From Cerrena zonata (Eukaryota > Basidiomycota > Agaricomycetes > Polyporales > Cerrenaceae), in contig JASBNA010000042.1 in NCBI GenBank assembly GCA_038087015.1, forward strand, positions 186,001 through 250,000: DNA of 64,000 bases, read 5' to 3'. The notes under the pieces are model-generated. The model did no database searches, was not told the origin of the DNA, and saw only the letters and a program-made list of their open reading frames with translations. The position numbers and the translations under genes were made by a program. Positions 53,952 through 61,976 of this stretch are shown piece after piece (the stretch's first letter is position 1; each line of letters begins with the position of its first letter).

Positions 53952-54518
53952 CTATATCAATATCTGGTCTTCAGAGTCGGCCAAGTGACTAGATGAGTTG
54001 AGGGCCATGCTTAGGTAGCAGTTCCAGCCGATGCTGACGAGATTCACGAACAAGAGCTGGAATCTGAGCGGGATTAGGGAGAAATTGACCAACTGGACCA
54101 CTGGCCAAACCAACCAGTTTGTTTGCAAAGTGTTGAGCCAGTGATCATTTAGCTTTGACTGGATGGTGGGTAAGAGGTTGGGAGGGTTTTCTAGCACGGT
54201 CATAACCGAGTAGTAAGTTGGAATTGCAATTGGAGCAAACACCAACTGATCCACCCCGACCCTAGTCAAGGCATTGAGGAAAGAGTTATTGTAGCCGGGG
54301 AATTTGAACTTGGGTAATGTTTTATACCATTTGGTACCAATTGGAGCAAAAATGATTGAACCATAGACCATTGCTCTGGCTAATCTGGCGGAATCGAACT
54401 TCCCATTGGAGATTTTCTGAGCCAAGTAGTCACCGGTCCCGAAAAGCGCCCCGGTGGTGATGATATTGGTCAAGAGAGGGCGTCTGGTGAGGAGCTGATT
54501 GTATTTGGAGTATAACAT
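53952..54518 (-). CDS. SYM1: Mitochondrial inner-membrane protein Sym1 (Mpv17 family)
   Basis: 188 residues from the ATG at 54518 (MLYSKYNQLLTRRPLLTNIITTGALFGTGDYLAQK); a longer frame starts with GTG and is not used. The Mpv17/PMP22 pattern is complete: RPLLTN, GDYLAQ, R-A-MVYGSIIFAP..KWYK, VDQLVFAPI and NWLVWPVVQLVNFSLIPLRFQLLFVNLVSIGWNCYLS. Saccharomyces Sym1 is a heat-induced inner-membrane protein needed for growth on ethanol at high temperature. It lies in tandem with a second Mpv17-family gene. Confidence 0.9.
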   Translation of the reverse strand: MLYSKYNQLLTRRPLLTNIITTGALFGTGDYLAQKISNGKFDSARLARAMVYGSIIFAPIGTKWYKTLPKFKFPGYNNSFLNALTRVGVDQLVFAPIAIPTYYSVMTVLENPPNLLPTIQSKLNDHWLNTLQTNWLVWPVVQLVNFSLIPLRFQLLFVNLVSIGWNCYLSMALNSSSHLADSEDQILI

Positions 54519-54690
54519 GAGGAAATGGTATAGCTTGTTGAAGATGAATTGCTTGATGGAACAACAATGAGTTTTATAGGGCGAGATCACGTGAGTGGAA
54601 AATTCTACAAATTTGCAACAAACAAGATATGAATATATGGATGCAGATAAAATACACTAAAGAAATAAAGAAATCATGGGAGCGTTAGGA

Positions 54691-55395
54691 CTATTGATAA
54701 ATGATTCTCAGTTCATCTTTTTCGTCGATCAAATCGTCGAGGAGACCATGTTTATGATTAGAATCATGGGATTTGTTATTATTAACAAAACTTAAGAAGC
54801 AGTTCCAACCAATGGACCAGAAATTAGAACACACGATTCTTAAATGAATGGGCATGAAGAAGATGTTGAAGAACTGGAAGATGGGCCACACGGTCCAATT
54901 AGCCTTTAAGACGTCGAGAAAATTATTTTCCAATTTAGTTTTAGCCACCGAGATTGGGTCCTGAGGTAATTCCAAAAAAGTCATTACTATATTATACATG
55001 GGGATCCAAACCAAAATGGGGCCGAAGAATTGGTCAATGGCTAGTCTATAAGAGTTATCGTAGCGTTGTAATTTTGCCGGAGACCAAATCGATCTTGTTT
55101 TCAAAGAAATGAAGGGATTTTTAATAAAGGGCAATCTTTTAGCATGCCATGCAACTGAAACCGGAGCAAATATAAAAGACCCATAAATGAGTGCTCGGAA
55201 GGTTCTTGGATAGTTATAGTTATTGAATTTGGAAAGAAATGGGAATAAGCTTTTCTTTTCTTTTATTGGTGCTTCTGATGGGAATAAGTATTGGGCCAAA
55301 ACGTCTCCGGCACCAAATAAGGTGCCGGTGGTGACCATATTTGTTTTATAAGGGTGAGTTTTCAATAAGTTATTATATACTCTGAAAAATGACAT
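54691..55395 (-). CDS. Second Mpv17-family membrane protein, tandem with SYM1
   Basis: A 234-residue relative of Sym1 with the same order of motifs: HPYKTNMVTTGTLFGAGDVLAQYLF, RTFRALIYGSFIFAPVSVAWHAKRLPF, DQFFGPILVWIPMYNIVMTFLE and ANWTVWPIFQFFNIFFMPIHLRIVCSNFWSIGWNCFLSF. An internal insertion with Lys/Phe-rich residues (about 47-66 and 90-110) is absent in Sym1. The tandem position suggests an old local duplication; the family also includes Yor292c in Saccharomyces. Subcellular site (mitochondrion or peroxisome) is unknown. Confidence 0.85.
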   Translation of the reverse strand: MSFFRVYNNLLKTHPYKTNMVTTGTLFGAGDVLAQYLFPSEAPIKEKKSLFPFLSKFNNYNYPRTFRALIYGSFIFAPVSVAWHAKRLPFIKNPFISLKTRSIWSPAKLQRYDNSYRLAIDQFFGPILVWIPMYNIVMTFLELPQDPISVAKTKLENNFLDVLKANWTVWPIFQFFNIFFMPIHLRIVCSNFWSIGWNCFLSFVNNNKSHDSNHKHGLLDDLIDEKDELRIIYQ

Positions 55396-55607
55396 GCTGG
55401 ATAAAGATCAAAGTAATAAGAAAAGAATGAAATGAAGTAGACTAAATACGTTGAATCGTCGCTACTGTTAAATGGATGCTAAACGTCTATTAACCATTTG
55501 CGATAACACAAGCGATGGCCTCTCGCTTTCGCTTCCCGCAACACGGAGATGCACTGCCGGGGGGCCTGGCATTATCCGATTTGCCGAAACCTCCCTACAC
55601 CAACATA

Positions 55608-55864
55608 TATATATATATATATATATAAGTATATATAAGTATATATAAGTATAAGTATAAGTATAAGTATAAGTATAAGTATAAGTATAAGTATAAGTAT
55701 AAGTATAAGTATAAATATAAGTATATGTATATTTGTATGTATATATATATAAGTATATAAGTATATATATATAAGTATATGAATAAGTGAAAGTATATGA
55801 ATAAGTGAAAGTATATGAATAAGTGAAAGTATATGAATAAGTGAAAGTATATGAATAAGTAAAA
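55608..55864. repeat. ATAAGT satellite and five 18-bp repeats
   Basis: A TA run, then TATATAAG units, then about a dozen GTATAA hexamers, then five copies of an 18-base unit (GTATATGAATAAGTGAAA) starting at 55775, 55793, 55811, 55829 and 55847 (last copy variant). Confidence 0.85.
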
Positions 55865-56189
55865 GTATCAATATAAGTATATAAGTATATGAGAGTAAGT
55901 ATATCTTATGACGCTTACAGTTAATCAGGTATCAAGCTTAAGCACAACCGTGAACTTAATCATTAATCAAGTAAATATACTACTCAAAGAAGTGACCGTT
56001 TCGCAAAACAACCAGCCACCCTCATTGCTCATTGTTCTGTCAGTTACGGGCACACAGAAGTGGATGGGTAGGGTATGAGTAGTTGGTGGGTAATCTGAAG
56101 GGAAGTCGTATCTGTTATCGGTACTACAAACGGTTATGAATAGCCATGACTATAATTACTATCATGACTATCGAATAACAAAGGGTACT

Positions 56190-56375
56190 ACCAAACGGTG
56201 TACTAACAAACGGGTACTAACAAATGTACTATCAAACAGTGTTTCAAATGGTGTATCAAACAGTGTTTCAAAAGTACCATCAAATGTACTATCAAACAGT
56301 GTTTCAAAAGTACTATCAAATGTACTAATAAACAGTGTACTATCAAATGACTATCAAATGACTATCAAATGACTA
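56190..56375. repeat. Degenerate TACTATCAAA / CAGTGTTTCAAA repeats
   Basis: Alternating TACTATCAAA-, CAGTGTTTCAAA- and GACTATCAAAT-type units. A 78-codon frame across the block encodes only the repeat and is not taken as a gene. Confidence 0.7.
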
Positions 56376-56666
56376 AAGTACTAATGCACGGTATGTAGGT
56401 ATGGAGGTATGTAGGGGAGGTATATAACTATATATGGCAGTAACGATTAGGTGGTTGCAAAAGGCCAAATAGGGAATGGGAAATTACCAAATTAAGAATG
56501 AAATGAAATTTAATAATAATAATGACCCTATTATCAAATAAAGTCTACCAGCATTTTGTTATGCTGTTATTATTTAATCGACTCTTTATTTATTTATCAT
56601 TTTCGTTTAATATTTAATTTAGAAATAATCCTCTTTTTTCCCCTTTCCCATTTGAAACTACAAGCA

Positions 56667-57590
56667 ATGCACAGAACATATTCCTTAAGAAGCCAAAGAG
56701 CACCCACTGCTGCTCAATTACAGTCCCCCCCACCACCACCCTCGTCGACCAAGAACCGTTTTTTCGGGAAAGGAGGCTCCATAAGCCATACTTTCCGTAA
56801 AAACACTGCTGGTTCGTTTGGTCCCGAATTGGCTAGAAAATTGGCCCAGTTGATTAAAATGGAGAAAAATTTAATGAGATCGATTGAAATCACCGCAAGA
56901 GAACGTAAAGACGTTGCTAAACAATTGAGTTTATGGGGGGAAGTTAACGATGATGATATTAGTGATATAACTGATAAATTGGGGGTTTTGATTTACGAAA
57001 TTGGGGAATTGGAAGATCAGTTTATTGACCGTTATGATCAATATAGAATCACGGTTAAGTCCATTAGGGATATCGAAGGTAGTGTTCAACCTTCGAGGGA
57101 TCGTAAACAAAAAATCACCGATCAAATTGCTTACTTGAAGTATAAGGACCCTCAGTCCCCCAAAATTAACGTTTTAGAACAAGAATTGGTGAGAGCAGAA
57201 GCCGAATCGTTGGTTGCGGAAGCTCAATTGTCCAATATCACCAGGGAAAAATTGAAAACCGCCTTTAACTATCAATTTGATTCCATTAGAGAACACGCTG
57301 AAAAAATCGCCTTGATTGCCGGTTACGGTAAGGCTCTCTTGGAATTGTTGGATGAGTCTCCAGTGACCCCCGGTGAAACCAGAGCTGCTTACGATGGTTA
57401 CGAAGCTTCCAAACAAATTATCATCGATGCCGAAAACGCTTTGGCTTCCTGGACTTTTGACAGTGCTGTGGTGAGACCCACCTTATCCTTGGCTAACGAA
57501 GACTACGACGACGATCAACTAATCGAAGAAACTGAAAACTTACAAGTTACCGAACAAGATTGGGATAACGATGACAAAATTGTAGCATAA
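56667..57590 (+). CDS. LSP1: Eisosome core BAR protein (Lsp1/Pil1)
   Basis: Structural BAR-domain protein that builds eisosomes, the plasma-membrane furrows that hold sensors of sphingolipid and turgor stress. The start MHRTYSLRSQRAPTAAQLQSP fixes the ATG at 56667. The F-BAR-like core contains FFGKGGSISHTFRKN, FGPELARKLAQLIK, QLSLWGEVNDDDISDITDKLGVLIYEIGELEDQFIDRYDQYRITVKSIRDIEGSVQPSRDRK and VLEQELVRAEAESLVAEAQLSN (quoted in parts). At 307 residues it has a shorter acidic tail than Saccharomyces Lsp1/Pil1 (about 340). Confidence 0.95.
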   Translation: MHRTYSLRSQRAPTAAQLQSPPPPPSSTKNRFFGKGGSISHTFRKNTAGSFGPELARKLAQLIKMEKNLMRSIEITARERKDVAKQLSLWGEVNDDDISDITDKLGVLIYEIGELEDQFIDRYDQYRITVKSIRDIEGSVQPSRDRKQKITDQIAYLKYKDPQSPKINVLEQELVRAEAESLVAEAQLSNITREKLKTAFNYQFDSIREHAEKIALIAGYGKALLELLDESPVTPGETRAAYDGYEASKQIIIDAENALASWTFDSAVVRPTLSLANEDYDDDQLIEETENLQVTEQDWDNDDKIVA

Positions 57591-57925
57591 TAAATGTGAT
57601 TTCTTTGTAAAAAGACTTTTGGTGCACGGGTGTGTACCCTTCTCCATTGTAACGCGATGTAGAAATTCAGTACGTAAGACAATAGCCAATGAGTTAACAA
57701 AGAAGATTATATATTATAATGAATAAAGAGCATGAAGAAGCTGAAGGCGAATGGGGATATTGTACAAGTTGCTACACCAGAGTTGTTTGTTTTGAATTTC
57801 ATTTGTTTTTGTTTTCATTTCATTCGCATCTCAAAAAGTTGATTTAAGTCCCTTTCTCACCGTTCTATATTTTGATAATCCTTCTCTCAGATACTTGTTA
57901 CTTATCTTTACCAGGTATTCAAACG
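57591..57925. other. Intergenic LSP1-NDD1-like
   Basis: Contains GTGCACGGGTGTGTACCC (57621-57638; reverse resembles a Rap1 half-site) and a T-rich leader before the next gene. Confidence 0.5.
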
Positions 57926-59539
57926 ATGTCAAACGAATTCTTACATTCCTCGCCTTCTCGTCAACTAATAGACCCGTTGATTTATAATAACTTTAATGAT
58001 ATTGATGAAAAAAATAAAAATGATGAAACCGATGATGAAGATTTAGTAAAATCAAAACAACATAAACTGAAAAGATCAAAAGATATAAACACCCCCAAGG
58101 CCAATTCGATTCTTCCCCCAACCACTTCTGCTTCCAAACAGCCTTTAACGGGGTGGACTCCGTTGATTAGTAAAACTTTCTTCAATGACCAATTCATTTC
58201 GTATAATTCGACTCCAAGTTCAAAATTCTTTAATGGGGTTATATCAAACCACGAGGATTTTGGCTCGGGTCTTAACTTGACTCCCTTTTTAAATCATAAC
58301 TTGAATCTCCCCCAGTCAAACCAGCAAAATATCACCCCTTTCCATGATAAATCGTTACATTTAACCGATTTCTTCATGGATAGTCCTATTAGAGCTACTC
58401 CTTTGAAAGATTTGGATACAATCACTCCTTCCAAGTTTAAGTTGACTCCAAATGATAAGAAGACTTTGAAACAGTCTCTTTTCAGCGAAAACAATCAAAA
58501 AAGATCAATCACCCAAATTGATACCCCTCCAAGACAACCCCATAAACTTTCAATAACAACCAAAATCGATGATAAACTCACCGATGAAGAAGAAGATGAC
58601 GACGAAGAAGATGGAGATGAAATACAAAAACCAATCTTGAATAAAAAATCATACCGTAAAGTCCCCTCCGATACTCCTTCGAAAAAAGTCTTAACCGACG
58701 TATCATCAAACATTTTAAATACAAAGACCCCGTTGAAATTATCTAATAAGAACTTTGAAACCCCGGCTAAATCAACCCACCCGGTGTCGTCGCCTTCCAC
58801 AGTCATCATGTCCAGTGGATTAAGGTCCAACGATGAAAATCAAAAAATACCCCCTAGTCCAACGCCAAAGAAAGAAATTAAAAAAAATATAATCGATTTT
58901 AAACCAACAATGGGGGTATTTAATGAAAGAAAACAACCTTCGAAAAAATCGAAAAAGAAAAATAATAAACAACAAATGCAAGCCGGAATGAATAAATTCC
59001 AAATCGTCTTCACCGACGTTCACACTAAATTAAATAACCAATCTAAATCGAAAAAATTAAGCCATTTGAATGCAAGCAGGTTAAAGAAAACCCCTAATCC
59101 TTCTCTCCCTCCTCCTTCTAAAAGAAAAGACGATTCCGATATCTCAAAAGAAAGTAACTCTTCGGTGAATTCAAATTTGAATATGTCTTCCACCGATCAC
59201 TCTTCTTTTGAATTGGGTAATATCCTGTCTACTCCAAATAAAAAATTCGTTCTTGATAAAATGTTTGATAAACCTTCTCCCAATCTTCATTATAATCAAT
59301 ATAATCAATATAATATGCCTCCTCCAAGGATACATCAACCACCACCACCACAACACACACAGCAACAACAGCAGCAACAACAACAACAACACCCCCAACA
59401 ACCAGTAATGATGATGATGATGATGAGTACTCCTCAACATCAAAATGTCTTGAACTATCCAATTCTCAATCATGATATACCCAATGATTATGATTTGAAT
59501 AATAGTCATTTAAATAATACCTTCTCTCCTCATGATTAG
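57926..59539 (+). CDS. NDD1: Ndd1-like cell-cycle coactivator (disordered, many CDK sites)
   Basis: A 537-residue, largely disordered protein starting MSNEFLHSSPSRQLIDP. It has a block LTDFFMDSPIRATPLKDLDTITPSKFKLTP with several S/T-P sites, similar in order to the DSP...TPLRF block of Ndd1, and later GMNKFQIVFTDVHTKLNNQ, resembling the KPSKFQIIVANID motif near the Ndd1 C-terminus. Ndd1 is the CDK-activated coactivator of Fkh2/Mcm1 at G2/M. A Gln run and a Met run follow. Assignment is by motif order; another S/T-P-rich regulator (Nrm1, Stb1) is possible. Confidence 0.55.
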   Translation: MSNEFLHSSPSRQLIDPLIYNNFNDIDEKNKNDETDDEDLVKSKQHKLKRSKDINTPKANSILPPTTSASKQPLTGWTPLISKTFFNDQFISYNSTPSSKFFNGVISNHEDFGSGLNLTPFLNHNLNLPQSNQQNITPFHDKSLHLTDFFMDSPIRATPLKDLDTITPSKFKLTPNDKKTLKQSLFSENNQKRSITQIDTPPRQPHKLSITTKIDDKLTDEEEDDDEEDGDEIQKPILNKKSYRKVPSDTPSKKVLTDVSSNILNTKTPLKLSNKNFETPAKSTHPVSSPSTVIMSSGLRSNDENQKIPPSPTPKKEIKKNIIDFKPTMGVFNERKQPSKKSKKKNNKQQMQAGMNKFQIVFTDVHTKLNNQSKSKKLSHLNASRLKKTPNPSLPPPSKRKDDSDISKESNSSVNSNLNMSSTDHSSFELGNILSTPNKKFVLDKMFDKPSPNLHYNQYNQYNMPPPRIHQPPPPQHTQQQQQQQQQQHPQQPVMMMMMMSTPQHQNVLNYPILNHDIPNDYDLNNSHLNNTFSPHD

Positions 59540-59598
59540 ATTACTGGTTGATCTGTAACTTATGTACTTTTATTATTAATATATATATATATACCTAT

Positions 59599-60201
59599 TT
59601 ACACATTGGGAGGCAATAAAAATGCCAGAATTACATTTGGCCTTTCAGTAGCTAGTAAGTCAAATATTTGTGCTGCATTATTAGAGTCTCCAATCTCCAA
59701 CTGAATCCCTAACTTGGCAAAGTAAACTCGATTCTTCTCGGATAACATTCTTGATCTTCCACCTAACCCCATAACCACTATTTCAGGTTTGGGATGGATT
59801 TTCTCAAATATTCCAAGTATTTCTTCTTTGAATTCAATCATGAATCCATTAATGATCTTAAATCCTTCATTGGATAAATTAACCTCAATGTTTTCGGTCT
59901 CAATCAATAATGCCCCAATTATATTCCCTTCTTTATCAGGGGATTGTATCATTATGTTATTTGCCAAATGAAACCCATTCTCTTTAACCGACTCAATATA
60001 ATTTATCGGCTTATTAGAATACATCAAAATATCATTCTTCTTCAATATATCAACCGGATTGGTGGTCCCTTCTCCCTTTCCTGAAGGTGCGCCCAAATCA
60101 TTCTGAGTAACTTTTTTACCTCCAAATAGATTAGGTCTGATAGAACTACTATGAATGGTTCTAATTAGTCTGGTCTGTGGTGCTCTGATGCCTCTAAACA
60201 T
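59599..60201 (-). CDS. NDUFAF3-like complex I assembly factor, mitochondrial
   Basis: A 200-residue protein with a basic mitochondrial presequence (MFRGIRAPQTRLIRTIHSSSIRPN) followed by the DUF498/NDUFAF3 fold: YIESVKENGFHLANNIMI, EFKEEILGIFEKIHPKPEIVVMGLGGRSRML, LGIQLEIGDSNNAAQIFDLLATERPNVILAFLLPPNV. NDUFAF3 works with NDUFAF4 in early assembly of respiratory complex I. Its presence agrees with a complex-I-containing yeast. The start ATG is at 60201; a TTG two codons upstream is not used. Confidence 0.85.
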   Translation of the reverse strand: MFRGIRAPQTRLIRTIHSSSIRPNLFGGKKVTQNDLGAPSGKGEGTTNPVDILKKNDILMYSNKPINYIESVKENGFHLANNIMIQSPDKEGNIIGALLIETENIEVNLSNEGFKIINGFMIEFKEEILGIFEKIHPKPEIVVMGLGGRSRMLSEKNRVYFAKLGIQLEIGDSNNAAQIFDLLATERPNVILAFLLPPNV

Positions 60202-60336
60202 GGTCAAATGCTAATGCTTTCTTAAAGAAAAATTTGTTCTGTTGATAAATTTAATTTTTTTTTTTTCCTGAATTTGCTGCTTAAATGGGTGCAATTTTTT
60301 GGTACTTGCTCTACTCTTACTTTCGTCCCTAGAATC

Positions 60337-60537
60337 ATGTCTGAAAAAGATAGTGGTACTACTACAAAGAAAGAGGACACTGCAAAATATGCAAAGCCGG
60401 TCTTGATTAATTTTGAAAATTCCATTTCTAATGATGACATTCTAAAAGATTACGTTTTCACCGATGGCCATATACCCCAGGCCAGTTATTACCCTACGTC
60501 TCCCTTGGACCTTGACAAACTATGGGCTGAAGTTTGA
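60337..60537 (+). CDS. Small protein of unknown function
   Basis: I do not recognise this 66-residue frame (MSEKDSGTTTKKEDTAKYAKPVLIN...), which has an acidic, polar N-terminus and ends YYPTSPLDLDKLWAEV. It starts 136 bp from the divergent NDUFAF3-like gene and its end overlaps the convergent unknown gene by 44 bp. Codons look protein-like, but the overlap suggests that an indel may have lengthened one of the two. It may be real but short, or part of a longer gene. Confidence 0.4.
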   Translation: MSEKDSGTTTKKEDTAKYAKPVLINFENSISNDDILKDYVFTDGHIPQASYYPTSPLDLDKLWAEV

Positions 60538-61699
60538 CTGATTCCTTTGCGAGCTTGTCAGAAACGGCCCATTCACATTTTTTCATCAAGTCTGAATCAA
60601 CAGAGGATGAAGAGGTTTCGCTGGATGTTTTCGAAGCTGATTTACTCGTAGATTTGCTTGAAGACTTAGTTGGGGATTTTGTGGGTGAAGTTGGTCTCGA
60701 TGGTCTAGATTTTGTGGGAGACTTTGGAGGAGCTGCCACTGGGTTATATAACTCTTCAAGTTTTAACTTGGAAATTGAGGGTTTTGATTTCAATTTGGGA
60801 GTTGCTCCCACCGATAATTTATTCAAATCATTCGATAAGTTTGTAATTGATGGTTTTGAACTCAACTTTATGGGGGAAGTGCTGGATATATTTGAAATTG
60901 AAGGTTTTGAACTTAGTTTTTTAGGCGATGTTGGTTCCTTCTTTGGTTCATTCGATTTCAATGCATTCTTCATATACTCCAGGTATATACGTTTGACTTG
61001 TATTGCAAATGCAACACCGGTCAAATAGTTTCTTATGATCAACTCTTTTTCATCTAAGGTTAGATTGACGACTTTGTCATTATCATATCGATCACTATCA
61101 ATCACCAGCTTCACCGCTTTGAAAGCCTTCGTATATCGCTCCTCCAAAGAGAACATTGAGAAATGCTCGATATATATATCTGAGTTGGCAAGTATATTAA
61201 TCAAATCATTCATTCTTATCTGTAATGGTAAATAAACAAACTTGAATCCTTTACTCTTTTTCTCTTTATGGTCTTTTAGTACGGGGTACCCTTCACTGAA
61301 CTCCTCGTTCACAGACTGCCCTTTCACGGGAGAAGATGGTCTGGTTAGGCTTTCACTTGGATATTCACTCAAAATGCAAAACGATCGAAATTTGTTCTTT
61401 GTAAAATCAATGGTGATCCGATAATTATCTTCAACAAGTTTCTTCTTGAACCCTTCGGTATTATACAACACATCGAGCTTCTTAAAATACAGATTGTCTT
61501 CATCCTCCTCTCCATCCACATATTTCAACCTCCCATCTTTTAAAAAAGATGATAATTTACAAATTCGGAGCCTTTTATATAGATAAACTAATGATCTTAT
61601 CTGCAAATCGGTCGAGTCTTTTTTCTCGCCCTGTTCGAACAGGGGGATACTGGCCGTGGAAGGTGGACTCGAGCCACCTATCATACCAAACAAGTTCAT
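60494..61699 (-). CDS. Uncharacterised Ser/Lys/Pro-rich protein
   Basis: I do not recognise this 401-residue protein. The first about 250 residues are ordered: DLQIRSLVYLYKRLRICKLSSFLKDGRLKY, SKGFKFVYLPLQIRMNDLINILANSDIYIEHFSMFSLEERYTKAFKAVKLVIDS (quoted in parts), NLTLDEKELIIRNYLTGVAFAIQVKRIYLEYMKN. The last 150 are disordered with repeats of KLSSKPSI(S/T)N(I/L)S and SPTKS, a pattern seen in phosphorylated linkers. No signal peptide or membrane segment. Its extreme end (VKLQPIVCQGPRET) overlaps the small convergent ORF and might be read-through. Confidence 0.55.
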   Translation of the reverse strand: MNLFGMIGGSSPPSTASIPLFEQGEKKDSTDLQIRSLVYLYKRLRICKLSSFLKDGRLKYVDGEEDEDNLYFKKLDVLYNTEGFKKKLVEDNYRITIDFTKNKFRSFCILSEYPSESLTRPSSPVKGQSVNEEFSEGYPVLKDHKEKKSKGFKFVYLPLQIRMNDLINILANSDIYIEHFSMFSLEERYTKAFKAVKLVIDSDRYDNDKVVNLTLDEKELIIRNYLTGVAFAIQVKRIYLEYMKNALKSNEPKKEPTSPKKLSSKPSISNISSTSPIKLSSKPSITNLSNDLNKLSVGATPKLKSKPSISKLKLEELYNPVAAPPKSPTKSRPSRPTSPTKSPTKSSSKSTSKSASKTSSETSSSSVDSDLMKKCEWAVSDKLAKESVKLQPIVCQGPRET

Positions 61700-61781
61700 C
61701 CGTCACTAGTGAAAGACTTCAATTGAATAACTGGGAAGTTAGCTGTAAAAAATTGATCTACTAAAAAAGTAAAACAATAAC

Positions 61782-61859
61782 ACTATCACAGAAACAACAC
61801 CCGTACATACACCCATAAACACTATCACAGAAACAACACCCGTACATACACCCATAAAC
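61782..61859. repeat. Perfect tandem duplication of 39 bp carrying Rap1-like sites
   Basis: Two identical 39-base copies (61782-61820 and 61821-61859). Each holds ACACCCGTACAT (61797-61808 and 61836-61847) and ACACCCATAAAC, a Rap1 site and a half-site. They lie 118-195 bp before TWF1. Confidence 0.8.
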
Positions 61860-61976
61860 ACCCGCACACCACAAAAGTGATTTGGCTTTTGGATAAATGG
61901 TATACGGAACAGTATTAAATAATCCATGTTAGACTAGCAATTGACTGTTTGATAAGTTTAGCACAACCAACCAAAG

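Larger units (their letters stand above)
55396..56666. other. Repeat-bearing intergenic region before LSP1
   Basis: No gene supported. It contains the ATATAAGT/ATAAGT satellite (about 55608-55730), five 18-bp repeats (55775-55864), a CAAACAGTGTTTCAAA-type repeat block (about 56190-56375) and a Rap1-like sequence in reverse near 56386-56412. Confidence 0.6.

Noticed and set aside
56136..56372. 78-codon Ser/Asn/Val-rich frame
   Set aside because: Encoded wholly by tandem repeats; no start context or conservation visible.
61672..61688. T-arm-like hairpin (GGTGGACTCGAGCCACC)
   Set aside because: It lies in the coding start of the unknown gene, and no acceptor, D or anticodon arm fits around it.
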